Source: Cycas panzhihuaensis
Taxonomy: Eukaryota > Cycadophyta
Assembly: GCA_023213395.1 (NCBI GenBank)
Contig: CM041465.1
Span: forward strand, 53,699,741-53,763,740
Reading direction: 5' to 3'
Length of the DNA: 64,000 nt
The translations under genes and the position numbers were made by a program. Each line of letters starts with the position of its first letter. Positions within the stretch are counted from its first letter, which is position 1. The notes under the pieces were generated by a model. The model had not been told where the DNA came from. It did not search any database and was given only the letters and a program-made list of their open reading frames with translations. Below, piece by piece: positions 33,241-44,043 of the stretch.

Positions 33241-35330
33241 TGCGCTCCTATCCTCATGTATGTCGACTTATGGTTGATGCGATCCCTCCCCAAGGGACCA
33301 CATACCTCCTAATCTCCTCTTACGCCTCTAGGAGCTCCTTGCCTCGCTCCCCTCATCCCGAGGACTCCTTAGGGTTACCGCCATCGTGTGGGTATGAGTC
33401 CTGCTCTACGATGATCTTGATGCCATCTGATCTACCAGTTGATCGTATCGATCATAGATATGATCTCTCTCACCCTTTACTCCGTGGAGCCTCTCCTCCA
33501 TCCCTTAGAGTTGCTCCTCTAGCATAGCCACCATGATGTGACTCTGTTCATCCCCACCTACTCCTCCCTAAGCCTCGAACAACTGGACCCGACCTCGTAG
33601 GGTATCTTTCTTCATGCAGGTCTTGTCCAACTCTCCTTATAGTTGTCCCACTCTCACCTGATGCTCCTGGGACTCTACTATCGATACATCTCTAGCCTTG
33701 ACCAGTGGGGCAAATGCCACCATATAAGCCCCTACTGATTGTGGCTCCTCTCCCACCTGGATGGGAGGTTGCCCCTTTATGTAGGCCTAGGGGAATATCT
33801 CTCGAACTACTACCTCAATTAACCTCCCCATCTCCACTACTCCTATAAAGTCAAACATGCCATACATTAGTATATACACCTATATATGTATACTAAAAAT
33901 AAACTAATCAAATTCTTGATAGTTAAAGGATGGGAAGAAAAGATAGTATCTCACCTCTTGGGATAACTGGCTCCTCTACTCTAGTGACTATCATCTCCTC
34001 AGGACCTCCCTCAACTACTGGTACCTCCTCCTCCTCTGGTACCGCCTCACCAATCGCCTGGCCTGCTAGGGAATCTCCTCCCCCCTCTATCGTTACTTCT
34101 ATTGGCGTTACTACTACCCGATCTCTCCTGGTTATCCTCAACCTCTTGACCAGTGTGTGTGGTGGCCTACCTCTCCCTGTAGCTCTTGAAGGACCTGCCT
34201 CTCCTCTTGCGGCTCTCGAAGGCCCTACCTCACCTCCTGCAATCCCTGATGGACCTGTCTCACTACTAACTGCTTGCGTTGGGCCTACCCCATCACCCCC
34301 ATCATCATCATCATCACCTCCATGACTACCTCCTACTCTTCCTACCTCGTTATCAATGTCCCACCTCACCCCTCTATATAGGTCTGTCATATAATCCACC
34401 ATGGTGAGGAGGTCTAATGATGTTACCTCTAGTAAGCGTTAGACGTGTGCCTGATCCTCGGTCCCCCTGAATCAAGTCTACCACCTATGGACCATGGGAC
34501 CCCACGCTGAGATAGGGTGTGGCCCTCCTACTAGTGCTATAACTCTAAAGTGATAAAAAAACTAGCACTATAATAGTGTGCTATAGGAGAATCCTCCTCT
34601 CCCTATTACCCTCATGGCATCTAGTTGGGCAGTTACATTTGCCGTTATTAGGATGACCCAATCCATCCTCTCCTCGGCCTCACATCTCCTCACTATATCC
34701 ATCCAGTCACTAGGGATATCTCTATAGTTCTATTTTTGGGAGATCTGAAACAGAATACCTAGTGTGATCAATTTTCTCACCCAAGGAATACATGACATGA
34801 CCATACTCTGCATAGGTATCCCACGCCTCTCCCATCTATCTTAGCCCATGAAGAGCATGGATGCCTCCCTATGCACAACATCCTTGCTAGGTAATTCTCC
34901 TAATGATGCTGGTGCTCCTCTCATTGATACTCTTAGGATCCTTCGTATGTCCCCTAGTGTGATGGTGATATCCCCAACTTGGGGGAGGTGGAATACATAC
35001 TGCCTATGATCCCAATGGGCGATGAAGTCAACTAGGAGATGCTCATTCGAAGCATACTACAGCATCACGATGATGTTCAGTAATCTACACGTCCCTACTA
35101 TCTACCTATCCCCTTGAGTCAGCATCTCTATGAAGCTCATCATCGCCACTCAAATGTTTTTACAGTTCTCCACTACAATAACTATCGTCCAGGCACCCAA
35201 AAACCAATCAGAATACCTCTGTGTTTGCTTACCTATCATCATGATTGCCTCTCACCCCCTCCTAGTTGAGTTTGGCACTCCTTTAGACCAATTTTCTACT
35301 TTTTTCAGTTTGTAGCCCTCTGCCTCATGC
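33240..35330 (-). pseudogene. Antisense gene remnant: plant-mobile-domain-like protein with coiled coil
   Basis: On the minus strand, about 35210-34460 reads a domain with HWDHRQYVFHLPQVGDITIT and LGDIRRILRVSMRGAP, resembling the plant mobile domain (FHLPxGExTITLxDV). A low-complexity GEVGPSRAARGEAGPSRA and DDDDDGGD linker follows (34330-34150), then a charged helical segment (EEQLxGMEERLHGVKGERDH) near 33500 that looks like a coiled coil. A GT-AG intron (33843-33954) joins the linker to the coiled-coil exon in frame. Stops elsewhere are TAG/TAA at likely glutamine codons. It runs opposite to E, between integrase and the second RNase H. No equivalent is seen in F. Confidence 0.6.
33843..33954 (-). 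other. Predicted intron in the antisense gene
   Basis: 112 bases on the minus strand: donor AGAG|GTGAGATA, branch-like TACTAAT about 25 bases before the acceptor, acceptor GACTTTATAG|GAG. Splicing keeps the frame (AGA G / GA GTA); without it the frame meets a stop inside the intron. Because the gene is antisense, the genomic RNA of the element would not lose this intron. Confidence 0.6.
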
Positions 35331-35970
35331 TAAACTCTATGGTACTGCAGAGTTTACTAGGGGGGCCTGCTAAGTTTTTAGTACAATCTCAGTAGCCCCG
35401 TAATAAATTTTGCAACACTGTGATCTTTGTCATGGCGCAGGTCACACCCCCCATAAAAGGGGGGATTATACCTAAAAAACCCAAACACTTTTACGCGAGT
35501 GGGCCACACTCAGGCCCACTAGGACCAGGGCTACCTAATGCCCTAGTCCTCCCTCTCTCTGGGCCCAAATCGGGCTCTAGAGGATCTCAATTTGCCCTTA
35601 AAGGGCCAAAAATCACCTAACAAAAACATAAAAATACATGCACTTCAATTGACAAAATAGAAAGGGTAGGCGGCGATCCACTCACTGGATCTAGCTTGGC
35701 CATCACCATCTCATCCCTTGGGTCCTAATGGTTGTCTAGTTGCCTCGATCCAATAGCTTGATCTCCCTCCACATGCCTCTAAAGTTGGCTAGCGCTCTGC
35801 TACGTAAGGAAGAAGGCTCATGATCAGTCGTGAGCTTGTGAAAATGAATCTCATTTTCGCTGAGTTTTCCTTATATAAGTGGGGGCCCCAATGGGCACCT
35901 CCTCCTTTTCTCCTACTATGACAACCCTTGGGACCATCTCTCTCCTCTTGTTACCTTTGCCTTTTGGGCT
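35331..35970. other. Region upstream of the antisense gene
   Basis: GC-richer than its surroundings, with GGGCCC and CCCCCCATAAAAGGGGGG (palindromic, about 35445-35463). The palindromic TATA-like CTTATATAAG at 35870-35879 could serve the antisense gene as promoter. A piece near 35341-35360 (GGTACTGCAGAGTTTACTAG) repeats a motif of the E LTR. No coding region was recognised. Confidence 0.4.
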
Positions 35971-38552
35971 TGGACGCGCGTCTACAGGATGGCTACCCAA
36001 CTGATAGGAATGGTGAGAGTGGGTGGTGATACAACCGAAGGCAAAACCTATAAGTAAGATAACTACCACGCAGAGTGTCCCGTGCGCTGGAGCGCGAGTT
36101 CAGGATCTGCAATGGAGTATGGCTACTATCGAGTGATCCTTCACCACTTCAAGAAAAAGGGTGAAGATGCATAAGACAAGCCCGGGTTGACCTATGGACG
36201 GGATCCTCCCACCCTTGGGTGGCCGGAAGGGAAAGGAGAAGATCCAAGGAACACAAGTCAAAAGTATGCCTAAACAAGCTAACAAGCAATGAGGGAAGCA
36301 GGAGGCTTGTGTGGCTAAGAAGAGAAGAGGAAAGGTAGAGGAGAGGAGTTCCTATAACTTTCCCTATGGATAGCAAAAATACATATAACAAAGCGAATGA
36401 AATGTAACCAGACACAAAGCTAAATTTCCCTTTTTACTCTTCTATGCGCTAATTACTAAGAAGGAATAAAAAAAGGGAAATAAGAGCGGTAGCAAAGCAA
36501 GGATAAAGCATGCACCTGGACCGAGGGCGTGCGTGATGAAGATCTCCTCGAAGGGCACCAAGCTACTCCACCCAGCGCGTTGAATGCGAGACGTTGCAGC
36601 GGATGAAAAGGGGGCTTCCTTACCTTCCCCAGAGAAGTGGATGCGATACTAAAGGAAGGAAGGAAACAGAAGATAATGAAAAAAAAAGAGAGCGCGAAAG
36701 CATAATGGATACAAGGGAGCTTACCAAGAATCGGACCAACTGACCAGATCTTCCACGTCCCTCAAATACCTGTAAGCAAGGCAAACTCTCCCTCCCCGGA
36801 GGAAGGGCACCAACATGCAATACAAGATCCTAACGACACATATATATATCCAAACAATGTAAATATGAATCTAAGTACTCATGTGTTAGTATCAATCCAA
36901 CAAAGGAAGTGGATAAAAGAGAGTGACCCAAGTGAAAGTGAATGACCGGTGAGCCTTGGAGTGGCCCACCTCTCGCAAATGATGCCCTAACCACCCCTCA
37001 AGAGCCACAAGGCAGCGAGGGTAAGGCGGAGAGCAAGGGCTGGAAACAACAACCAAGAGGCAAAGAGGTACCAAGAGAAACCTACGACAAGCTGGGGTGC
37101 TATGAGGAGTAAGCCGGGCGGCCGGGAGGAAAGCTAAGCAAAAACTAGTGGTTGGGACTTATGAGTGCTACCCAAACCTGGGAAAAGGCCCCAAATCAGT
37201 GCTGCAACTTGTGACAGCGCTGGTTTGGGTGACTAAAAGAGGGCCTACAAACCCTAGCTTGCATGCCAAGGGCAACACGGAGCGAGAGGGAAGCTTTGGA
37301 GGGCTTAGAGCCGCTTAGGGAGCGTGGAAGGTGGTACAGAATCCACCCAGCTCCTATCCAAAGCCTATACCAACCCTCAACGCTGCTGCCTTAGACAGCA
37401 AATGCAGGCACGAGGCTCAAAACAATAACAAGACAACCCACTAAAAGGGCAAGAACCAGACTCACATAAGCAAGCGAGGCCCAAGCAATATAGAGTATGA
37501 ATATTACAACAAAAACCATGCAAAACATAAAGTATCTGAGTGAGGGAGGCAAGGGACTTGCCTCAGCTAAAGAGCAGCAAAGAGGGGCTGAGAAATCAGC
37601 CCAGATTTGAAGTAGAGCAGGTTTGAGACCTTGCTATGGAGGTTGGAAGGGAAACTCCTACACTTAAAGCACTTGCGGCCTGCCTAAGCAAAGATCTACC
37701 AGAGCCACTCCAAGGGGCCCTCTCCAAGGTGCATGAAGGGGCTGGGAGAATGTCCAAGCCACACCAAAGAGAGCAGGGCACTGGTGGAGAGATGCAGGTC
37801 CAGTAACAACAGCAGAACAACAGGGAAGAGCAGAGCAGAATGTTGTTTCCTTGAGAGCAAATCCAAAAGTGAGCAAAAATGAATCCTTGAAAATGAGCCA
37901 AAAGTGACTTAAATACTCAGACCAAACCCTAAACCGAGTGATTAGGGCGCGGCTGGAAGAGAGTTAAGTCGCGAGCCATGTGGCAGTTTCACAATAAATG
38001 CAAAATTACCACGGCGGATTTTTAAAAATAATTTGAGACAACAGATCATTGCAAATTCAAGCAGATCACAGATATTCTGGCTATACCGCGAAAATTCTAG
38101 CGGTACGCACCTAGAGCCAAAAAAGGGCCCACCACCACGCCAAAGAGATGACCGAAAGGGCTAATAGGAGACTAGGACACCTACCCAGGGGTACACAAGC
38201 CAACAAAAGGGGCCAAAGGAGCAAAAATAGGGCTCAACCAAGGTGGCAAGTTGACCAAACGATGACAGGTCATCACACGGGCGGAGGTGGCGTAAACCTA
38301 GTGAATCTTAAGGTGAAGAGGGCAGATGCAGGAAGTGAAGTGGCCACCAGGGTGCCACACTCACTGAGAGTGTGCCCCTACTATAGTCGTCATAGGCTAA
38401 AACGAGTATGAACGATGGCAAGGTCGCCCACAAAGCCACACACATGCAGACATGCAAGCAAACACTCATCAAAAGAAAGCGATGATAATGCGAGAAACAT
38501 ACCGTATTTTACCGAGTCGGTGATTACGTATCCATTCCCTAAGCCGGAAACA
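35971..38552 (-). repeat. Element F 3' LTR
   Basis: 2582 bp. The plus strand runs TGGACGCGCGTCTAC to AAGCCGGAAACA, so in element sense it starts TGTTTCCGGC and ends CGTCCA. It pairs with 46541-49116. Reading frames inside it are not genes. Confidence 0.93.
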
Positions 38553-38565
38553 CCGCCTCGGCGCA
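38553..38565 (-). promoter_or_regulatory. Element F polypurine tract
   Basis: The minus strand reads GCCGAGGCGG against the LTR start. E has AAGGAGGCAG at the same position, so the site is conserved. Confidence 0.6.
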
Positions 38566-38849
38566 GAGCCTCGCCGCCGAAGCTGGTGTGATGGCGAATG
38601 CCGGCAACACAACGAAGAGTACATGTGTATATAGATATATCAATCAAGATCGTAACAGTAGGCAAGGGTGCTGGGGAGTGTCATGGCGGAATGCGTGGAT
38701 ATGAAAGCGGTGGTGGAGACAATATAGGGGCTGCCTATGCGCCACCTAAGAACCGACTGGAAGAAATGAGATGGGTGAGGGGGCTGCCCCCACCAAAAGA
38801 TGCAAAAGAGCATGCATAGTCAATTCAAGAGTAAGCAAAGAGTGGGTAC

Positions 38850-39226
38850 CATAATTTTACCTCATTAGTAACTCGGGTTTCAGAGGTGCGAACGGGTCGC
38901 AAAGCAAGGTGAGACGACCAAGGGCTTGGGCGATAGGGGGCCAGACAAGCCTCAGGGACGGTCAGCAAGGAGAGGAAGGCGGTGCTCAAGGATGAGGTGA
39001 ACGAGGCTATTTGCCTCAGCGTTGAGAGCTCGAGGGATATGCTGGATATCAACAAAAGAAAAGCAGGCTAGGAGAGATCTAGCAGCGGAAGCAAGAGTCC
39101 TCAAGTGAGGGCATCGCACCTGGTAAACCTAGGTGAGATGAGACACCACAACTTGAGAGTCGCAAAGCAAAATAATAGATCCGTGATGGAAACGGAGAGC
39201 ATCAGTAAGGGCTTCAATAACGGCTG
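38850..39226 (-). pseudogene. Element F second RNase H, C-terminal part
   Basis: The minus strand reads AVIEALTDALRFHHGSIILL, CDSQVVVSHLT, SFVDIQHIPRALNAEANSLV and HLILEHRLPLLA. It matches the E domain at 49740-50020 and the archaeal-type RNase H end (N.EAxxLV). The N-terminal half, with the GGSRGNPGP motif, is missing: at 39227 the sequence changes to a TATGTTATGG-rich stretch. It lies downstream of integrase in element sense. Confidence 0.78.
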
Positions 39227-39600
39227 TGTATGATGTATCATGTGTGGATGAGATGTATGGTTATTTTGTATGGTTGTAAATGTTATGCTGTGGATGTTTT
39301 ATGTTATGGGTATTTTATGTTATGGACATGTTTCCTTCCATGCATGGCTATATGTCTAACAGGGACACACACACACATCGTAAGTGGAACGACAGAGAGA
39401 TGTGAGGTTAGAGGATAGAGCGGCATACATGTTTGCAGAAGAGCATAGTAGACTACATGAAGGAAACGACAGATAGGAAAGGGGAGCGGCGATGCCCCCA
39501 AGCGTCCTCTTGTTTGGGGGATGCCTAAAGCAAGACGACAGAGGTTCCCAAAAGAATATGGGAACGCAAGTTCCGCGAAAGGAACCAGAAAGACGAAGGA
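39227..39600 (-). other. Element F post-integrase spacer
   Basis: Non-coding. From 39227 to about 39350 it is made of TTATGTTATGG/TGTATGGTT words replacing the start of the second RNase H. The remainder is related to E 32570-32800. Confidence 0.55.
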
Positions 39601-39604
39601 GGAC

Positions 39605-39668
39605 CCATCTTAAACTGCCATCCTACCCGTGGTTGGGAAGAATGGGGACAACCCAAGATGGTAGTTTA
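39605..39668 (-). other. Inverted repeat just after F integrase
   Basis: TAAACTGCCATC (39611-39622) pairs with GATGGTAGTTTA (39657-39668) with one wobble, loop 34. It is in the same place as the inverted repeat in E. Confidence 0.55.
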
Positions 39669-39705
39669 GACTCATTTCAGAGTGGGCGGAGAGATCGCCG
39701 AGAGG

Positions 39706-41090
39706 TCACGCATAAAACTTCTTAAGGAACTTTCCATTAACAGCTTTCTCAAATTCAAGCCCTTCCAGGGTGGCTATCCTGTAGGCACCATTATCGAGGG
39801 ATTCGATAATGACGAAAGGACCAACCCATCGGGGTTTGAACTTGGTCAAACGGTCATGGAGATATTCAAGCTTGAGGACATAGTCCCCAGGAAACAAAGG
39901 GCGAGAACGAAGGTGTTTGTCGTAGGCCCTTTGTGAGTGGGCTTTGGATGCTAGGTTAGCCTGATAAGCGGCTAAGCATCTCTCATCCAAAGCTTCGAGG
40001 TCCAGTAGGCGAGCCTGACGGATCGACTCTTTATCGATGAAACCTTGAAGGGAGACTTGCAAGGATGGAATCTCCACCTCCAGCGGGAGCACCACCTCAG
40101 TACCATAGACCAGGGAGAACGGGGTCATTCCTGTGGCGGAACGGATAGAGGTGTGGTAAGCCCACAAGGCGGAGGGCAACTGAAGGTGCCAATCCTTTTG
40201 GGATTGAGCAACGGTTTTCTTAAGGATGTTGACAAGAGTCTTATTAAAAGACTCAACTTGGCCATTTGCCTGAGGGTAGTAAGGGGAGGAAGTCTTGTGA
40301 GAAATTTTAAACTTCTCATAAAGCTCATCCACCTCCTTATCATAGAAAGGAGTTTCGTTGTCGATGATTAGGACGTCCAGAATTCCAAAACGGTAAATGA
40401 TATGCTGATAAATGAATGTGGCAATCGTTTTGCCAGGGGTAGTGATCAAGGGGATGGCATCTGCCCATTTGGTGAAATACTCCGTGGCAGTTAAGATGAA
40501 CTTGTGCTGCGATGATGAAGGTGTGGAAATAGCCCCAATGAGGCCTAGTCCCCACTGAGCGAAAGGCCATGGTGAAATAATAGAATGCAGGGCCTCAAAA
40601 GGCACATGGGAAATGTTGGCATGTTCCTGACATCGCCGACATTTCAAGGCAAAGGCGTGAGCATCCTTAAAGAGGGACGGCCAAAAATAGCCCATGCGGA
40701 GGATCCTCTGAGCCATGGACTGGCCCCCAAAGTGACCTCTGCAAATGCCGTGGTGGCATTCGCGAAGCACAGTCGCCTTCGTCGGTGACACAGCGGAGGA
40801 GGATCCCATCGAAGGACCTCTTGTACAATACCTAGTCCATGAGGAGGTATTGCCTGGCAGAAGTCTGAATACGAGATCTAACTTTATTACTAGCGTTGGG
40901 GCGGTATTGCTGCTACAGAAGATACCGCACTTTGTCCCCATATCACCTATCGTCAACGAGTGGATGGGAAGAGACTCCCTGAATCGTCAAGATAGACTCA
41001 TCAGGGAGAGAGTCGTCAACAAGAGCACCAAAGGAGTTAGGGATAGGGGCATCCGCGAGTTGCTCGGCCACTACCATTCCCTTCTTTGAT
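39706..41090 (-). pseudogene. Element F integrase
   Basis: Open for 416 codons. Zinc-binding part ECHHGICRGHFGG and CRRCQEHANI; core QWGLGLIGAIS, where the first catalytic Asp is Gly (E keeps Asp: GLDLIG); LIIDNETPFYDKEV with the second Asp; YYPQANGQVESFNKTL with the Glu. C-terminal module KLEYLHDRLTKFKPRWVGPF, ending FLKKFYA. The segment between RNase H and the zinc domain (41090-40780) is in another frame, so a frameshift near 40770 is needed. The Asp-to-Gly change alone would abolish strand transfer. Confidence 0.9.
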
Positions 41091-41092
41091 TT

Positions 41093-41650
41093 CTAGTTAA
41101 CGATATGAAGGTCAAATTCTTGGAGTAGGACGGCCCAACGACCAGCCCTGCCCATCAAATCTGAACGAGTTAGTAAGTATCGCAAGGGATCGGATTGGAT
41201 GATCACCTTGGTGGTGTTACCGAGCAAGTAGTGTCTGAACTTCTTGGTCGCGTGGACCAAGGAGAGGCATTCCTTCTCGGCGGGGGAATAGTTAAGCTCG
41301 GCAGCCACGAGAGTGCGACTGATGAAATATATAGCCCTCTCAGTTCCTGAGTCATCCTCCTGAGCTAGCATAGCGCCCAAGGATTCGTCAGTCGCTGAGG
41401 TGTACAGGATGAAGGGCCTATCGAATCGGGGAGGCGCCAACGTAGGAGTGGAAGCTAAAGCTTCCTTAAGTCCTTCGAAGGCCTTTTGGGTCTTGTCAGA
41501 CCAGGCAAAAGGAGCTCCCTTCTTCAATAGGTTCATGAGGGGTTTAGTGCTCACAGCAAAATCGGCTAAGAAGCGCCTAAGAAAACCAAGCCTTCCTAGA
41601 AATGACTTAATCTGCCGTTGAGTTCTAGGCGGCGGCATGTCGAGGATCAC
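41093..41650 (-). pseudogene. Element F RT connection and RNase H
   Basis: 185 open codons: KSFLGRLGFLRRFLADF, APFAWSDKTQKAFEGLKEAL, FILYTSATDESLGAMLAQED, YSPAEKECLSLVHATKKFRH and IIQSDPLRYLL. The catalytic set (Asp in SATDES, Glu in AEKE, Asp in QSDP) appears complete. It is separated from RT by a single TAG at about 41670 where CAG is expected. Confidence 0.88.
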
Positions 41651-41671
41651 TCTGACCTTGTCAGGGTCTAT

Positions 41672-42391
41672 CTAGATACCTTGTTTGGATACAAGGAATC
41701 CAAGGAGTTTACCTGAGGTAATGGCAAACACACACTTGAGAGGATTCAAACTGACATGATACTTACCGCATCGTGAGAAGATGGCACGCAAGTCGGAAGG
41801 GTGATGGGCCCTAACGTGGGAGAGACCCATCATATCGTCCATGAAGACCTCCAACGTGTCATCAATGAGGTCATGGAAAATGAAATGCATGGCTCTTTGG
41901 TAAGTAGCACCTGCATTCTTAAGGCCAAAGGGCATCGCCTTGTAGGCAAAGGTACCCCAGGGAGTAGTGAAGGCCGTCTTATGGCGGTCTTCGAGAGAAA
42001 TCTGGATTTGGTTATAGCCAGAGAAGCCGTCCATTAAAGACATCACTTAAAATCTGGCAGTGCGATCAATGATCTAATCGAGAAAGGGTAGCGGGAAATT
42101 GTCCTTAGGATAAGCATTATTGATGTCGCGAAAATCGACGCATATACGGATTGCCCCATTCTTTTTAGCAACAGGAACAATATTAGAGACCCACTTGGGG
42201 TAGTCAATAGAAGTAATGAGTACAGCGTCCAGAAGCTTCTCGACCTCCATCTTGACGGCGGTAGATAGCTTCGGGTGAAGGGGACGCTGCTTCTAGCGCA
42301 CAGGGCGGGCGCCAGGAAGGGTGGTGAGGTTATGAGTGACAATCGAGGGGTCGATTCCTTTTATGTCAGCATAATCCCATGCGAAAATGTC
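41672..42391 (-). pseudogene. Element F reverse transcriptase
   Basis: Reads DYPKWVSNIVPVAKKNGAIR (about 42200), VDFRDINNAYPKDNFPLPF, MDGFSGYNQIQISLEDRHK, FTTPWGTFAYKAMPFGLKN and the catalytic FMDD box (41833-41844). Three stops lie between 42040 and 42310, two of them TAG/TAA at glutamine positions. The rest of the domain is well kept. Confidence 0.88.
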
Positions 42392-43213
42392 TCAGAACTC
42401 CTGGAACATAAGGGAGTACTCCCTTATCTCATCAGGGGAACATTCTAAGCCGACCTTAATGACCTTGCCCGGGGCCAAGACTATGTCTTGGGTTGCCCCT
42501 ATGCACATGGCATTGCCCTCCTCGAAGTGGAGAGGGGCAAGATCAACAGGAGGAGGAGGAATAGGAGACGGGATCGGATCGGCAAGCATGGATCCGATCG
42601 CGAGGATCTTCTGATGACCAAGCCGGTAGTGACCAGAAGGTAAATTAGGCGCAAGGCCCACTAGATGCTCAAGCAGGGCTTCATCATCCTCGAAGTAATC
42701 CACCCCATGGATGACCTTACTTCGAGTAGAGGAAGCATTGGAGGGAGTAGGAGCAATGGGACCGTGATGGTCATCGGGTTGCTTGACTTCCTCGTAGGAA
42801 TCTGGAGGAAAACCAGGAAGAGGCTCCTCGGAAGGAGCGAAAGGCAATTCTTCGAAGCCATTACCTATGGGGGGTAATGAAGAAGAAGAACTGGCGATAG
42901 GCGGGTCAACACGAGCGATGACGTGTGACACGCATGAGTGGCTAGTCTCGCCAACGAGAGAGGTTCTAGGTGGGGATCTAGAACAAGGTGGGTGTGACCT
43001 ACTGGCGCGGAGGAAAGAGACGGGGTGAAGACAATCCTCATCTTCGTCGAATGACTCATCATCACTAAACGAAGTGAGGTACCTGTAACTCCCAACGCTA
43101 ATAGGGATGAAACGCGTGAGACTAGAGGGAGAAGATGCGGGATCTCCTTCGAATGGGTTAGGTATACCAATAGAGCAAGCTGAGGCATGGGTAGATGAAC
43201 CTTGGTTTGCCAA
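42392..43213 (-). pseudogene. Element F PR-RT spacer and RT approach
   Basis: 273 open codons. Acidic stretch FSDDESFDEDEDCLHP (about 43030), proline/serine-rich middle, then PSGHYRLGHQKILAIGS and KVIKVGLECSPDEIREYSLM, the conserved block just before RT in this family. It is a polyprotein linker, with no enzymatic domain recognised. Confidence 0.75.
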
Positions 43214-43249
43214 ATTGGCAGAATGGGTTTGTTTGGTGAATGGGCGTTC

Positions 43250-43822
43250 TCAGGGAACCACTCTCATTCGTCCGTCATGGATGAATTTAAGTTGTCCCCA
43301 AAGAGTCAAGCACACGGCTCCCATTTGGTCTAGCCATGGACGACCTAGAAGGAGGTTGTAATCCACGTCAACGTCGAGGACTACAACGTCGGTAAGAATG
43401 GTCTTGCCCTCAAGGGCGAGCGGAATCGCGACAGATCCCAAAGGGGTCTTCTCGCTACTGTCATAACCTTGGCATCGCCAAGGAACAGGTTCCAAGGCGG
43501 AAATACCAAGCTCTTGCATGACACATAAGGGCATGGCATCAACAGAAGAACCGTTGTCGACAACAGTCCTTCGAAGAGTACAATCGGGCGTATCAATGGT
43601 GATGGTGAATCTGAAGTTCCACTGACGTTCCTTTTCACCGGTGGGAGGAAGATCCTTAGGATCAAATGAGATAACAGGTCCACTACCTTGGGCGACGCCC
43701 AAAGCATGGACAGGCACGTCACTTGATCCTAAAGCTTCCAAGAGGAGGGCCCACTGCTCGGGACAACTCCTCAAAACGTCCATCAAGGACATTCCTTCAG
43801 CGACCATATGAAGCTCGTCCAC
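43250..43822 (-). pseudogene. Element F aspartic protease
   Basis: 190 open codons: VAEGMSLMDVLRSCPEQWAL at the start, TVVDNGSSVDAMPLCVMQEL with the active-site DNG, and VVLDVDVDYNLLLGRPWLDQ at the end. It has the retropepsin pattern of one Asp motif followed by an hydrophobic-GRPWL strand. The unusual Asn in DNG is shared with E. Confidence 0.87.
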
Positions 43823-44043
43823 GATGGAGAAGGGCTTACCCTTCCCAGTAGGTTGGGTAAGTGCCCTTCAGAAATCGTAACGACCCGGGCATATAGGAAT
43901 AGCCTTGGGAAAGAGAGGGACTTTTGGAGGAAGGTTCTCTGGAAGAGGGTCAGAAGGAGCGGAAGAACAGGCAACTCCCGTCGCTTCCTTAGCAGCTTGA
44001 GATCGCGTAAGGGCAAAAGTAGGAGTTGCTTCAAGTAACTGGA

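Noticed and set aside
33930-34325. Plus-strand frame rich in Pro/Ser/Thr
   Set aside because: It is the mirror of the minus-strand acidic linker, which has the better context (domain, intron, coiled coil).
36100-38500. Several open frames inside the F LTRs and the solo LTR
   Set aside because: They recur in both LTR copies, lack family motifs and lie in U3/R/U5.
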